Of a stretch of 64,000 bases of DNA, positions 28,704-37,903 are shown one piece after another (position 1 is the stretch's first letter; every line of letters starts with the position of its first letter). Origin of the DNA: Leptothoe kymatousa TAU-MAC 1615 (lineage in GTDB: Bacteria; Cyanobacteriota; Cyanobacteriia; Phormidesmidales; Phormidesmidaceae); NCBI RefSeq assembly GCF_018739865.1, contig NZ_JADOER010000009.1:143168-207167 (forward strand), read 5' to 3'. A program made the translations under genes and the position numbers. The notes under the pieces are model-generated. The model saw only the letters and a program-made list of their open reading frames with translations, was not told the origin of the DNA and did no database searches.

Positions 28704-29936
28704 ATGCCTAGTTCCCAACCAAAAATCAAACTTGAAAATCTCATTAAGATTTACGGACAAAATCCTCAGAGAGCGTTAAAGCTCTTTCAAGAAGGTGGAA
28801 ACCGAGACAATATCCTGGAAGCGACAGGCAATGTTTTAGGTGTAGCTAATGTCTCTCTTTCTATTGAAGAGGGTGAGCTATTTGTCGTAATGGGCCTATC
28901 GGGATCAGGGAAATCCACTCTGGTACGATGCATCAATCGCTTGATTGAACCGACGAGCGGTCAGATTCTGATTGACGGGGAAGATGTGACCCGAGTTGAT
29001 CAAGAACGGCTGCGAGAAATTAGACGCACCAAAGTATCCATGGTGTTTCAACGGTTTGGGCTATTACCCCACAAAACCGTTTTAGAAAATGTTGAATACG
29101 GTCTGAAAATGTGTGGACTGCCTTTGGCGGAGCGCCATGAAAAGGCCCAGCATATGCTCGATGTGGTAGGTCTGCACCAGTGGGCCAACTATGCCCCCAG
29201 TTCCTTGAGCGGTGGTATGCAGCAGCGGGTTGGATTAGCGCGGGCACTGGCAACCGAAGCCCCCATCCTCCTAATGGACGAAGCCTTTAGTGCGCTGGAC
29301 CCGTTAATCCGTCGGGAAATGCAGGATGAACTGATGCGGCTGCAGTCGGAACTCAAGCGGACGATTGTGTTTATTAGCCATGACATCCAAGAAGCCCTGA
29401 GAATTGGCGACCGGGTAGCCATTATGAAAGATGGCCACTTGGTGCAGGTGGGTACACCGGAAGAGATTGTTACCAATCCGGTGGATGGCTACATTGCTGC
29501 ATTTACCCAGGATGTAAATCGCGCCCAGGTGCTCAAAACAGGCTCCATCGTTCGCCAGACCGTACCGTTTATCCTCGGCAAGGGCTCTGCCCGAGCGGCC
29601 CTAGACCAAATGCAGGGCAATGCCCTGACCCGCATGCATGTGGTCGATCGCCACGGCAAGCCCATTGGGATTCTCAATCAAGCCGAACTGCAAAACGCCG
29701 TCACCAGCAATGTGCAAGATGTGGAATCGGTGATGAGCACCGATTTCCCGGTGGTAAAGGCCAGCACCAGCTTGGAAGAAATTTTCCATCTGGCTCGGTT
29801 TGGGGTGCCCATGGCGGTGATCAATCGCTCTGGCAAGTTTAAAGGCGTCGTAGAGCAGTCAGATATTCTGGCGAGCATTGGTCGCCTTAGTAACGACAAA
29901 GCCGATGTGCCCCAAGCACTATCCACTGCCGTTTAA
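28704..29936 (+). CDS. proV: Glycine betaine/proline ABC transporter ATP-binding subunit (ProV/OpuAA type)
   Basis: 410 residues. The ATPase domain has Walker A GLSGSGKST near 73, the signature LSGGM with QQRVGLARAL after it, Walker B ILLMDEAFSALDP and the switch ISHD. A C-terminal CBS-type region (about 280-400, with GNALTRMHVVDRHGKPIGIL) is typical of osmoregulated ProV/OpuA proteins, where it senses ionic strength. It powers uptake of glycine betaine across the inner membrane. proW starts 18 nt downstream and proX follows, so the three form one operon. Confidence 0.95.
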   Translation: MPSSQPKIKLENLIKIYGQNPQRALKLFQEGGNRDNILEATGNVLGVANVSLSIEEGELFVVMGLSGSGKSTLVRCINRLIEPTSGQILIDGEDVTRVDQERLREIRRTKVSMVFQRFGLLPHKTVLENVEYGLKMCGLPLAERHEKAQHMLDVVGLHQWANYAPSSLSGGMQQRVGLARALATEAPILLMDEAFSALDPLIRREMQDELMRLQSELKRTIVFISHDIQEALRIGDRVAIMKDGHLVQVGTPEEIVTNPVDGYIAAFTQDVNRAQVLKTGSIVRQTVPFILGKGSARAALDQMQGNALTRMHVVDRHGKPIGILNQAELQNAVTSNVQDVESVMSTDFPVVKASTSLEEIFHLARFGVPMAVINRSGKFKGVVEQSDILASIGRLSNDKADVPQALSTAV

Positions 29937-29954
29937 ATTGTCAATTGTTTAATT

Positions 29955-30905
29955 ATGATTCCAGACATTTTTAACTGGTTGTTCTTCAACCAGTCGAGCC
30001 AAATCATCCCCCTGGGAGATTGGATTTCTGCTGCTGTCGCGTGGGTAGTGGTTAACTTTCGCTGGGTGTTTCAGTTGATTCGAATTCCCATCAGCCATAC
30101 GCTCAATGCCATCGAAGCATTTCTGCAATGGTTGCCGCCCATTCTCTTTATCGCGGTGGTTGTGTTGTTTGCCTGGCAGTTTGCCACTCGCAAGATTGCC
30201 ATCTTGAGTTTGTTTGCCATGGTGGCCATTGGCATGATCGGGGCCTGGACCGAAACCATGACCACACTATCCTTGGTGATTGTGGCCGTGCTGCTGTGCA
30301 TTGTGGTGGGGTTGCCCCTAGGCATTGCCTCCGCCCGCAACAATCGAGCCGAGGCCATTATTCGACCGATGTTAGATGCGATGCAAACCCTGCCCGCATT
30401 TGTTTATTTGGTGCCTGTGGTGATGCTGTTTGGGACGGGTAAAGTGCCAGGGGTCATTGTTACCTTTATTTTTGCCGTTCCCCCCCTCATCCGCCTGACC
30501 AACATTGGCATTCGCCAAGTATCGGAAGAAACCGTAGAAGCCGCCCTGGCCTTTGGGTCCACCCCTAAACAAATGCTGTGGGAAGTGCAGCTACCCCTGG
30601 CTATGCCCACCATTCTTGCGGGGGTGAACCAGGCCATTATGCTGGCCCTTTCCATGGTGGTAATTGCCTCGCTGATTGCCGTGGAAGGCTTGGGTCAGAT
30701 GGTGAATCGCGGCATTGGCCGTTTGGATGTGGGTCTGGCGGCGGTGGGGGGCCTTGGCATTGTGCTGATGGCCATTGTGCTTGACCGCATTACCCAAAAT
30801 GTGGGGAAATCGTCTCAAAACAGCCTCAATTGGCGCGATCGCGGACCGTGGGGAGCCCTGCGTAAGCTCACCAGCCAGCGTCGGCCTTCCGTATCCACCC
30901 CCTAG
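29955..30905 (+). CDS. proW: Glycine betaine ABC transporter permease (ProW type)
   Basis: 316 residues with about seven membrane helices. The coupling-loop motif EAALAFGSTPKQMLWEVQLP near 195-214 contacts the ATPase. LPLGIASARN and MLDAMQTLPAFVYLVPVVML are typical of ProW/OpuAB permeases. It forms the membrane channel for glycine betaine together with ProV and is fed by ProX. It lies 18 nt after proV and 82 nt before the proX start. Confidence 0.95.
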   Translation: MIPDIFNWLFFNQSSQIIPLGDWISAAVAWVVVNFRWVFQLIRIPISHTLNAIEAFLQWLPPILFIAVVVLFAWQFATRKIAILSLFAMVAIGMIGAWTETMTTLSLVIVAVLLCIVVGLPLGIASARNNRAEAIIRPMLDAMQTLPAFVYLVPVVMLFGTGKVPGVIVTFIFAVPPLIRLTNIGIRQVSEETVEAALAFGSTPKQMLWEVQLPLAMPTILAGVNQAIMLALSMVVIASLIAVEGLGQMVNRGIGRLDVGLAAVGGLGIVLMAIVLDRITQNVGKSSQNSLNWRDRGPWGALRKLTSQRRPSVSTP

Positions 30906-30987
30906 GGACTACGTTCTCTAACACACTTAACAGAATTGGATTTTCCTTTTCACTTCAGTTGTTCTATCGCATAGGAATTTGAAGACT

Positions 30988-32046
30988 ATGACTTTTAAAT
31001 TCAAGCAATGGCCCGTTGCTCGAGTTCAGCCCGCATTCACAGGGCTTGCGATCGCACTTACCCTCACCGCCTGTACCGGTGGTGGGCAACAAGCCACCGA
31101 CAAAGCTGCCGGTGGGCTACCGGGCGCAGGTGTCAGCGTCACCCCGGCCTATGCCCTGCTTGAAGAAGCCTTTCAAACCGAGGTGGTCAACATTGGCCTT
31201 GAGCAGTTGGGCTATGACATTAACAAGGCCAAGGAGCTGGAATATGCCTCCATGCACGTGGATATCGGCAACGGCGGCATCGACTTTACCGCCGCCCACT
31301 GGGATCCGAACCAGGTAGAATTTTTCGAAAATAGCGGCGGCGACGAAAAGCTAGAGCGGGCAGGGCTGATTGTGGCCGACGTGCTCCAGGGCTATAAAAT
31401 CGACAAGGCTACAGCGGAGAAATACAACATTACTACTTTGGATCAGCTCAAAGATCCAGAAATTGCCGCCCTATTCGACAGCGACGGCGACGGCAAAGCC
31501 AACATGGTCGGCTGCAATACCGGCTGGGCCTGTGAGCTAATTATTGAACACCACATCGACGAGTATGGCCTGCGGGACACCGTACAACAGGACCAGGGTC
31601 AATATTTTGCCCTGATTGCCGATAGCGTTACCCGCTTTGAACAAGGTAAGCCCATTCTCTTCTACACCTGGACGCCCCTATGGCTCCACAATACCCTGGT
31701 AGAAGGGGAAGATGTCACCTGGGTTGAAGTACCCTATACTTCATTCGCCGATCAGCAGGGGGATGACTTAGATGACATTGAAACCCTAGTGGATGGCAAA
31801 AACCTTGGCTTTGGCATTGCCCAACAGCGGATTGTGGCCAACCAAGAATTTATCGATAACAACCCCGCCGCTGCTAAATTCTTTAGCCTGGTGGAAGTTC
31901 CCATTGATGCTGTGAACGACCAAAATAAGCTCGTTCAGGATGGTGAAGACAGCCTGGATGCCATTCGTGGCCACGCCGAAGCTTGGGTTACAGAAAACCA
32001 AGCTGAGTTTGATGGTTGGGTAGAGGCCGCATTAGCCGCTCAGTAA
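30988..32046 (+). CDS. proX: Glycine betaine-binding lipoprotein ProX, first copy
   Basis: 352 residues from the ATG at 30988; an in-frame TTG at 30979 is less likely. The lipobox ALTLTAC near 24-30 makes it a membrane-tethered lipoprotein. The binding domain follows with VSVTPAYALLEEAFQTEVVN, HVDIGNGGIDFTAAHWDPN and YTWTPLWLH, as in choline/betaine-binding ProX proteins. GLIVADVLQGYKIDKATAEK is also typical. It delivers betaine to ProW. It is the third gene of the operon. A paralogue with the same architecture follows at 32378. Confidence 0.93.
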   Translation: MTFKFKQWPVARVQPAFTGLAIALTLTACTGGGQQATDKAAGGLPGAGVSVTPAYALLEEAFQTEVVNIGLEQLGYDINKAKELEYASMHVDIGNGGIDFTAAHWDPNQVEFFENSGGDEKLERAGLIVADVLQGYKIDKATAEKYNITTLDQLKDPEIAALFDSDGDGKANMVGCNTGWACELIIEHHIDEYGLRDTVQQDQGQYFALIADSVTRFEQGKPILFYTWTPLWLHNTLVEGEDVTWVEVPYTSFADQQGDDLDDIETLVDGKNLGFGIAQQRIVANQEFIDNNPAAAKFFSLVEVPIDAVNDQNKLVQDGEDSLDAIRGHAEAWVTENQAEFDGWVEAALAAQ

Positions 32047-32187
32047 GCTGTATAGATCGCTGATTGCCATAGTGGGTAAAAGATTCACTCAGATCTTGCA
32101 CCAAGTCGGTTTTGAGCCTTAAACCCACATTGGATTCAAAATCCAACGCTAATTGAGGGCTGTCCACTAAAGGGACAAAATTGGATT

Positions 32188-32244
32188 AAAAGCTCTAAAT
32201 ATAGAGCTTTCAGGGGTCCTCTAACCCCTTTTAGGGGGTTTTCA
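32188..32244 (+). terminator. Hairpin pair after proX1
   Basis: AAAGCTCTA (32188-32196) pairs with TAGAGCTTT (32202-32210). A second hairpin, AACCCC with GGGGTT (32223-32240), runs into TTTT. Together they probably end or weaken transcription before the second proX gene. Confidence 0.6.
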
Positions 32245-32377
32245 TTCGATTAGCCTTGGCACTTTTAGTCCAAGGTGGGCCGTGCTTCATCACCAGGGGC
32301 AAGATTTAAGTTCACCCACTGAGTCGCAATCAGCAGCCTTTTCAATTGTTCCACGACACATAATTTTGAGAACCGCA

Positions 32378-33430
32378 ATGTTTAATCTAAAGCTATCTGC
32401 AATGAATTGTGCGCGACCTGTATTTACAGGACTTGCGATCGCCCTTAGCCTCACCGCCTGCACCTCTGGCCAACAAACAGACAAAGCCACCGACGGCAAC
32501 GCCCTGCCCGGCGATGGTGTGAACGTCACCGCCAGCTATGGCCTGATTGAAGAACTGTTCCAAACCGAAGTGGTCAATATCGGTTTAGAGCAGTTGGGCT
32601 ACACCATCAATAAGCCCAAGGAACTAGAATATGCCTCCATGCATGTGGACATGGCCAACGGCGGCATCGACTTCACCACAGCCCACTGGGAAAAACTACA
32701 CCAAGGCTTTTTCGACAACAGCGGTGGCGATGAAAAGCTAGAGCGTACGGGGGTCTATATTCCCAATGTGCTCCAGGGCTACAAAATCGACAAAGCTACC
32801 GCAGATGAGTACGGTATTACATCCTTAGATCAGCTGAAGGATCCAGAAATTGCGGCTCTGTTTGATTCCGATGGCGATGGCAAAGCTAACTTGACCGGCT
32901 GCAACCCTGGTTGGGGCTGTGAGCTAGTAATTGAGCATCACTTAGAGGAATACGGTCTGCGAGATACGGTACAGCATGACCAGGGTCAATACTTTGCTTT
33001 GTTAGCGGACACTATGACCCGCTACGATCAGGGTAACCCTGTTCTTCTCTACACCTGGACACCCCTTTGGGTCCATGGTGTCCTTAAGGAAGGGGAAGAT
33101 GTTACCTGGCTCGAGGTACCCTATACGTCTTTACCCGAAGAGCAAGGCGAAGTCTCTGAAGCGGATACGTCTGCGGAGGGTAAAAACCTTGGCTTTGGTG
33201 TGGACCAACAGGTGATTGTGGCAAACCAGACCTTTGTGGATGAAAATCCGGTGGCGGCTACGTTCTTTACGCTGGCTAAGCTGCCTTTGGATGATGTGAG
33301 TGCTCAGAACCAGCTAATGGAAAATGGTGAGGATAGCCCCGAGGCAATTCGTGGCCATGCGGAAGCTTGGGTTGCGGACAATCAGGCTGAGTTTGATAGC
33401 TGGGTTGAAGGGGCTCTTGCTGCCAAGTAA
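32378..33430 (+). CDS. proX: Glycine betaine-binding lipoprotein ProX, second copy
   Basis: 350 residues from ATG 32378, which gives a normal lipoprotein signal ending ALSLTAC; the upstream GTG at 32282 would add an unlikely 32 residues. The domain matches the first copy closely (VVNIGLEQLGY, KELEYASMHVD, FDSDGDGKANLTGCN, YTWTPLWVH). It has its own 331-bp upstream region containing terminator-like hairpins, so it may be expressed separately. It probably shares the ProVW permease but could differ in affinity or ligand (for example proline betaine or choline). Confidence 0.9.
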   Translation: MFNLKLSAMNCARPVFTGLAIALSLTACTSGQQTDKATDGNALPGDGVNVTASYGLIEELFQTEVVNIGLEQLGYTINKPKELEYASMHVDMANGGIDFTTAHWEKLHQGFFDNSGGDEKLERTGVYIPNVLQGYKIDKATADEYGITSLDQLKDPEIAALFDSDGDGKANLTGCNPGWGCELVIEHHLEEYGLRDTVQHDQGQYFALLADTMTRYDQGNPVLLYTWTPLWVHGVLKEGEDVTWLEVPYTSLPEEQGEVSEADTSAEGKNLGFGVDQQVIVANQTFVDENPVAATFFTLAKLPLDDVSAQNQLMENGEDSPEAIRGHAEAWVADNQAEFDSWVEGALAAK

Positions 33431-33473
33431 GACATTTGGAGATGCTGTAAGGGCATCTAGTTAAATCCTAGGG

Positions 33474-33509
33474 CAACCTGCGAAAGATGATTTCGCAGGT
33501 TGTTTTTTT
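33474..33509 (+). terminator. Terminator after proX2
   Basis: CAACCTGCGAAA (33474-33485) pairs with TTTCGCAGGTTG (33491-33502) over a 5-nt loop, followed by seven T. Confidence 0.92.
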
Positions 33510-33533
33510 ATTGGGGTGCTATATGGATAATTC

Positions 33534-33607
33534 GCAGTATAGTATGCCGATTGGGATGGATAGACTACCGGTTTGCAGTGTAGTATGCCAATTTGGATGG
33601 ATAGACT
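33534..33607. repeat. Imperfect 33-bp direct repeat
   Basis: Two units at 33534-33566 and 33575-33607 both read GCAGT(A/G)TAGTATGCC...GGATGGATAGACT. They are 41 bp apart start to start, in non-coding sequence before the gene fragments. Confidence 0.8.
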
Positions 33608-33717
33608 GAAAAAGTAGACCTAATAAATAATTGGCCGACGTCAAAATTTCGACTACTTCTCAAGCTTATTTTTTACACTTATTGTGTTGCTGATCGAATT
33701 AATGTAGCGGTGATGCT

Positions 33718-33813
33718 ATGCAAGCCAAACGTCAAGAGCAACTTTCCTCTACTGATGCTGAAGTAATTTTAGAGCGATTGCCTGAGCGAATCCGTGCTGC
33801 TTTAGCCAGGTAG
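33718..33813 (+). pseudogene. 31-codon N-terminal-like fragment
   Basis: ATG at 33718 to TAG at 33813 reads EVILERLPERIRAALAR near its end. It looks like the start of a small helical protein cut by an early stop. No function is assigned. Confidence 0.3.
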
Positions 33814-33814
33814 G

Positions 33815-34171
33815 GTGCGTGACAAACGCACCGCTTACAATTACACCACGATCGTAAATCGGCTCTGCGAAGTCGCAAATAAACCAAACCTCATCACAGA
33901 TATCGACGATTTCGTTGATACCCGCTCGGGCAAGGCAAGGCTGAAATACAAAATTAACGGTAGCGATCTCAACTGGGACATTGAGATCAACAATGATTGG
34001 GCTAACACATTGATGCTTTCCTACACCATGGACGACATTGAATGCGATGGCTGTCGATTTTACTTCAAAGAGAATGGACAAGCGATAATCTTGTTCTATC
34101 TGGATGAAGCCGCCGCAAATGAAATTAACAAACTGTCGAACAATACTCTGAAACCATTTATTCCCAAATGA
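33815..34171 (+). CDS. Hypothetical protein, 118 residues
   Basis: The frame opens with GTG at 33815, one base after the previous fragment's stop. Composition is like a real small acidic protein (YNYTTIVNRLCEVANKPNLI, then DWANTLMLSYTMDDIECDGC and FYFKENGQAIILFYLDEAAA). It has no signal peptide or membrane helix. I do not recognise the family. The surrounding 33.5-34.4 kb holds other gene fragments, so this too may be a remnant. Confidence 0.4.
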   Translation: MRDKRTAYNYTTIVNRLCEVANKPNLITDIDDFVDTRSGKARLKYKINGSDLNWDIEINNDWANTLMLSYTMDDIECDGCRFYFKENGQAIILFYLDEAAANEINKLSNNTLKPFIPK

Positions 34172-34278
34172 TACGGGATCGTGAGCAATGCCATTCAGAA
34201 GCTCCGACCTATAGCGTAGCAAAGCAGTAGAATCAACCCATCATGTTTCTGCAGTATAGCGAATAGAGAGGCACAGGA

Positions 34279-34380
34279 ATGAGCCGAATCGTCTTGACCA
34301 CCATTGGCTCTTTCGGAGACTTGCATCCAAAGATTGCGATCTCACTTGAGCTGAATAGAGTCCCCAATCAGGGCTGGTGA
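34279..34380 (+). pseudogene. N-terminal remnant of a UGT-type glycosyltransferase
   Basis: ATG at 34279 reads SRIVLTTIGSFGDLHPKIAI then SLEL, the first beta strand and glycine-rich loop of glycolipid/UDP-type glycosyltransferases. It then runs into unrelated residues and a TGA at 34378-34380. About 25 codons of a gene near 400 codons remain. Confidence 0.55.
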
Positions 34381-34427
34381 GATGTTCATTCCAGTTTGGT
34401 AGGATGAATAATAATGCAACATGTCCC

Positions 34428-34814
34428 ATGAATCTCTCGAAATTTGTCGTCTACCTAGCGGCCATCGTCTTTATCCTCTACGGTCTGGCCTTCACCATCA
34501 ACCCAAACGGCATGTCCATGCTGGTGACAGGGACCGAGCTGACTAACACCTCAGACCTTGTGGACTTCCGGGCAACCTATGGCGGCATGACCATCGCCAT
34601 TGGGGTGATTATCCTATACCTTCATGCCATCAACCAGATTCGCCCCAGTTTAATTGCCGTGACTGTTGTGCTGCTCTCCATGGCAGGGGCTCGCACCATC
34701 GGCTTTATCGTTGATGGCGCGCCTAACTATTTGATGTACGCCTACCTGGTCCTCGAACTCGGCGGTGGCTTGTTAGCCCTATTGGCTCTGAGCAAAACCC
34801 AGAACATCGACTGA
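34428..34814 (+). CDS. DUF4345-type small membrane protein
   Basis: 128 residues from ATG 34428; ATG 34404 is also possible. Four membrane helices: FVVYLAAIVFILYGLAF, a second at MTIAIGVIILYLHAI, a third at LIAVTVVLLSMAGARTIGF and a fourth at AYLVLELGGGLLALLAL. The loop FRATYGGMTIAIG fits the DUF4345 family, which has no known function. The AraC-type regulator starts 11 nt downstream, so the two are probably co-transcribed. Confidence 0.72.
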   Translation: MNLSKFVVYLAAIVFILYGLAFTINPNGMSMLVTGTELTNTSDLVDFRATYGGMTIAIGVIILYLHAINQIRPSLIAVTVVLLSMAGARTIGFIVDGAPNYLMYAYLVLELGGGLLALLALSKTQNID

Positions 34815-34825
34815 GCGCACAGAAA

Positions 34826-35617
34826 ATGGAAAAATCCAAAGCTAAGAACAATTCAAGAGTGTCTGTGCTGTCAATCTCTCAGGCCACGACAGCCACATTT
34901 ACCGACCTTTATTTTCAATATACCTTTTTGTTCTTTATCCAGGTGGGGAGCAAAAGAGTCTTGTGCCCCATTAACGGCGAACTGATTGGCAATGCCGAAG
35001 ATGTGATTATATTTCCCCCTGGGTCCATGGTCACGCTGGAAAATCGCCCCGTGTTTGGCAACGACTATCAAGCCACCGGCGTTTGCTTTCCGCACCCTAT
35101 GATAGAAACCATCTTCTCCGACAAAAGGCCGGAGCCAACGGGCATCCAAGTCCTGCAATCGGATCAGTCTGGGCAAATCTTAAATACGGTCCAGGCCACC
35201 CTAAATGACCCAGAACTACCCGAACCGATCAAACAGCATCGGCTGCTGGAACCTCTGATCTGGCTAAAACATAACGGCATTTATCTCACCCCCCAGGCAG
35301 AAGAGAATCCCCTCAGCAAGGTAAGAAGGCTAATTGAAACAGATTTAAGCCATCCCTGGCGGTCCGGTGAAGTGGCGGAACACTTTGCCATTAGTGAGGC
35401 CACCATGCGGCGTTGGCTAACCAAGTCTGGGCAAGGGTTTTCGAAAATATTGCAAAACACAAGGCTTGAACACGGCCTCAGCCTGTTGCAGTCAACAGAT
35501 ATTCCCATTTCTGCGATCGCATTCGATTGTGGCTTCAAAACGCCGTCCCACTTTTCAGATTCGTTTAAGAAGCGCTTTGGCATCAAGCCCAGTGAGATCC
35601 GCAAGGTGGAAGGTTGA
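34826..35617 (+). CDS. AraC-family transcriptional regulator
   Basis: 263 residues. The N-terminal half is a sensor part without recognised ligand residues (LFFIQVGSKRVLCPINGELI, then IFPPGSMVTLENRP). The C-terminal third holds the two AraC helix-turn-helix motifs: GEVAEHFAISEATMRRWLTK and then IPISAIAFDCGFKTPSHFSD with FKKRFGIKPSEIRK. It follows the DUF4345 gene by 11 nt. The target may be its own operon or the PEBP gene 96 nt downstream, which is inference from position only. Confidence 0.88.
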   Translation: MEKSKAKNNSRVSVLSISQATTATFTDLYFQYTFLFFIQVGSKRVLCPINGELIGNAEDVIIFPPGSMVTLENRPVFGNDYQATGVCFPHPMIETIFSDKRPEPTGIQVLQSDQSGQILNTVQATLNDPELPEPIKQHRLLEPLIWLKHNGIYLTPQAEENPLSKVRRLIETDLSHPWRSGEVAEHFAISEATMRRWLTKSGQGFSKILQNTRLEHGLSLLQSTDIPISAIAFDCGFKTPSHFSDSFKKRFGIKPSEIRKVEG

Positions 35618-35713
35618 GCGTTTTTCGATAGTTTCTGCCCGACTGGTGGAAGTATAGTCAAACCGTCCTTGATAAATTCAGAGTGTAGAAAATGCTCAAC
35701 AAGGACCACAACC

Positions 35714-36262
35714 ATGCTTCGTCAGATTCTTTCCCTTGGCGTATTGCTCACCACTGCGATCGCGGCTCCTGCCGCTGCCCAGGGCTTTAACTTAACCAGC
35801 ACAACAGTCTCCGAAGGCGAAACCCTGACCAACACCCACGTTTTTGCAGGCTTTGGCTGCGAAGGAGAAAACCAATCACCACAGTTGTCATGGACCGGCG
35901 CACCGGCAGACACAAAAAGCTTCGCCATCAATGTATACGATCCAGATGCACCAACAGGTTCAGGCTGGTGGCACTGGAATGTGGTGAATCTCCCCGCATC
36001 TACCAACTCCATTGGACAAAATGCAAGCCTCAATAACGGCCTGCCGAGCGCGGCGATTGAAATTCGCAACGACTATGGCACCATAGGCTTTGGGGGTGCT
36101 TGCCCCCCGCCCGGCGAAGTCCACCGCTATACCTTTACGGTGTATGCGCTGGGTACGGCACAATTGGACCTACCGGAAAATCCTAGCAATGCCCTTGTTG
36201 GCTTTATGATCCGTGCCAATATGCTCGACAGCGCAAGCCTCACCGCCGTTTACCATCGATAA
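35714..36262 (+). CDS. Secreted PEBP (YbhB/YbcL, Raf-kinase-inhibitor-like) protein
   Basis: 182 residues from ATG 35714, chosen because it gives a proper signal peptide (MLRQILSLGVLLTTAIAAPA). The PEBP motifs follow: GENQSPQLSW, SFAINVYDPDAPTGSGWWHW and GGACPPPGEVHRYTFTVYAL. The conserved pocket residues (DPDAP and GxxHRY) are present. Family members bind phospholipid or anion head groups; the bacterial role is unclear. The TAA stop overlaps an ATG (TAATG) of the next small ORF. Confidence 0.9.
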   Translation: MLRQILSLGVLLTTAIAAPAAAQGFNLTSTTVSEGETLTNTHVFAGFGCEGENQSPQLSWTGAPADTKSFAINVYDPDAPTGSGWWHWNVVNLPASTNSIGQNASLNNGLPSAAIEIRNDYGTIGFGGACPPPGEVHRYTFTVYALGTAQLDLPENPSNALVGFMIRANMLDSASLTAVYHR

Positions 36263-36546
36263 TGGTAACAATTTCTTCCCGGCTTCTCCCTAGAGGGTCG
36301 GGAACAATGGAACGCCTACGTGGTCGATGCTTAGTCAGCGTAGGTGACAACAACAATCTAGTTAGCATTGTTCCCCAAACCAGCATCCTTACAACTCTAG
36401 CCCCCATGGTGATGCAGAATGCGATCGCACGTGCCCCCAAAGGAGAGTTTATCCGTTACGAAGTTAACGTCCAGAGCATTCAGGGTCAAATCATGATAAA
36501 CACATGCACAGCCCAGTCACATCAACGGGTGATTCACAACATATGA
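36262..36546 (+). CDS. Uncertain small ORF overlapping the PEBP stop
   Basis: 94 codons from an ATG that overlaps the previous stop. Parts look protein-like (LVSIVPQTSILTTLAPMVMQ, then GEFIRYEVNVQSIQGQIMIN), but the N-terminal third reads poorly and contains an inverted-repeat-like stretch. No family is recognised. It may be a remnant. The following 348 bp (36547-36894) contain nothing I can identify. Confidence 0.3.
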   Translation: MVTISSRLLPRGSGTMERLRGRCLVSVGDNNNLVSIVPQTSILTTLAPMVMQNAIARAPKGEFIRYEVNVQSIQGQIMINTCTAQSHQRVIHNI

Positions 36547-36894
36547 AGTTCAGCCCACCATCACCTCACTTTTGCCGGAATCTATCAAGCTATACCTGTT
36601 GATTGAGTTAGCAACCCGGTTCTCCAGCAGGCTGTCCATCCATGGTAAATTTACTCCCCCTCAACCCATCCAGCCTCCAACTCATGGGCTTGCTGGCATC
36701 CATCCATTTCACCCTGTGGTGCCATCGGTTATCAAACACCGCACCCGCTATTTAAAGTACTTTTCTATACCAGCACGGTTGACTCAACCAAGCCTGAATC
36801 AAGCTTTTACAAAGTTCAAATTGCCCCTCTGGAATCCACATCCACCACCTGTAGCTCAGACTCAGTAGCCCATATCATCGGCCCAGTCTGCGCT

Positions 36895-37878
36895 ATGAAG
36901 CAACGCCACTACAACATTTTTTCCCATATCTGCCTGACCAGCGTCCTGGCACTCACGGGTCTAGCCATGGCAACGAGCCAGTTTGGCTGGTCCCTATACC
37001 TGGAGATTTTCTCTCATTTTCAAGTTCAATATTTTCTAGCAGCCCTCATAATCGCAGCCACAGCAGCACTCCTGCGCAACTATCGGCTATTGCTAGTTAT
37101 TTTATTTTGCACTGCCCTGCTATCTGCCCAGGTGATGCCCTGGTATATTCCAGTTAGCCTAGGGGGGCCATCGACCAACTATCGCATTGTTTTAGCCAAC
37201 CTCAATTTCAACAACGAGGATGCTGGCGCAGCCCTCACACTAATAGACCAAGAACAGCCCGACCTAGCGTTATTCCTAGAGACTGGTCGCCCTATGGAGC
37301 AACAGCTCACAGCCCTAAAGCGTGACTATCCTTACAGCACGACCCCAGAGGATGGCATTCTTCTATATAGCAAATACCCGCTCACAGACATACACCTAAA
37401 ACAGTTTGGCCGCTACGCAAGGGAGTCTCTAACAGCCCACTTTAAAGTTTTCGACACCCCTATTTCCTTAGTCGCTGTCCATCCACTACCGCCCATAGAG
37501 TCAAAAATGTTTTTGTCTCGCAACACATTACTCAATGACGTGGGGCAATATATCAAAGCCCAGACAGATGCTGTCATCTTCCTAGGGGATCTCAATATCA
37601 CCATGTGGTCACCCTATTATCAACATTTTATCCAACAAACTCAGCTTAAAAATACTCGGCAAGGTTTTGGCATTCAGCCCACATGGCCAAGGGTGGGCAG
37701 CTATTTTGGGCTACCTCGCTGGACCCAGTGGCTCATATCTCCCTTACAAATTCCCATCGACCATTGTTTGGTGAGCCCACAGATTCGAGTAGCCGATGTT
37801 CACACTGGCACCGATACAGGCTCTGACCACGCCCCACTAGTGGTGGATTTAGTCATTCCTGCCGCTAAACCAGCATAG
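36895..37878 (+). CDS. Membrane-bound endonuclease/exonuclease/phosphatase (EEP) family protein
   Basis: 327 residues. Three N-terminal helices to about residue 90 precede an EEP domain. Its motifs are VLANLNFNNEDA (strand 1), LALFLETG (metal Glu), VAVHPLPP, VIFLGDLNI (Asp/Asn pair) and GSDHAPLVVDL (catalytic Asp-His). The active-site face would lie outside the inner membrane. Relatives act on phospholipids, inositol phosphates or nucleic acid; the substrate here is unknown. The gene stands alone. Confidence 0.85.
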   Translation: MKQRHYNIFSHICLTSVLALTGLAMATSQFGWSLYLEIFSHFQVQYFLAALIIAATAALLRNYRLLLVILFCTALLSAQVMPWYIPVSLGGPSTNYRIVLANLNFNNEDAGAALTLIDQEQPDLALFLETGRPMEQQLTALKRDYPYSTTPEDGILLYSKYPLTDIHLKQFGRYARESLTAHFKVFDTPISLVAVHPLPPIESKMFLSRNTLLNDVGQYIKAQTDAVIFLGDLNITMWSPYYQHFIQQTQLKNTRQGFGIQPTWPRVGSYFGLPRWTQWLISPLQIPIDHCLVSPQIRVADVHTGTDTGSDHAPLVVDLVIPAAKPA

Positions 37879-37903
37879 TGGGCATGGTTGCGATCTGGGT
37901 TAC

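Noticed and set aside
32282..32377. N-terminal extension of proX2 by 32 codons
   Set aside because: It would place residues before a normal lipoprotein signal; the first proX copy has no such part.
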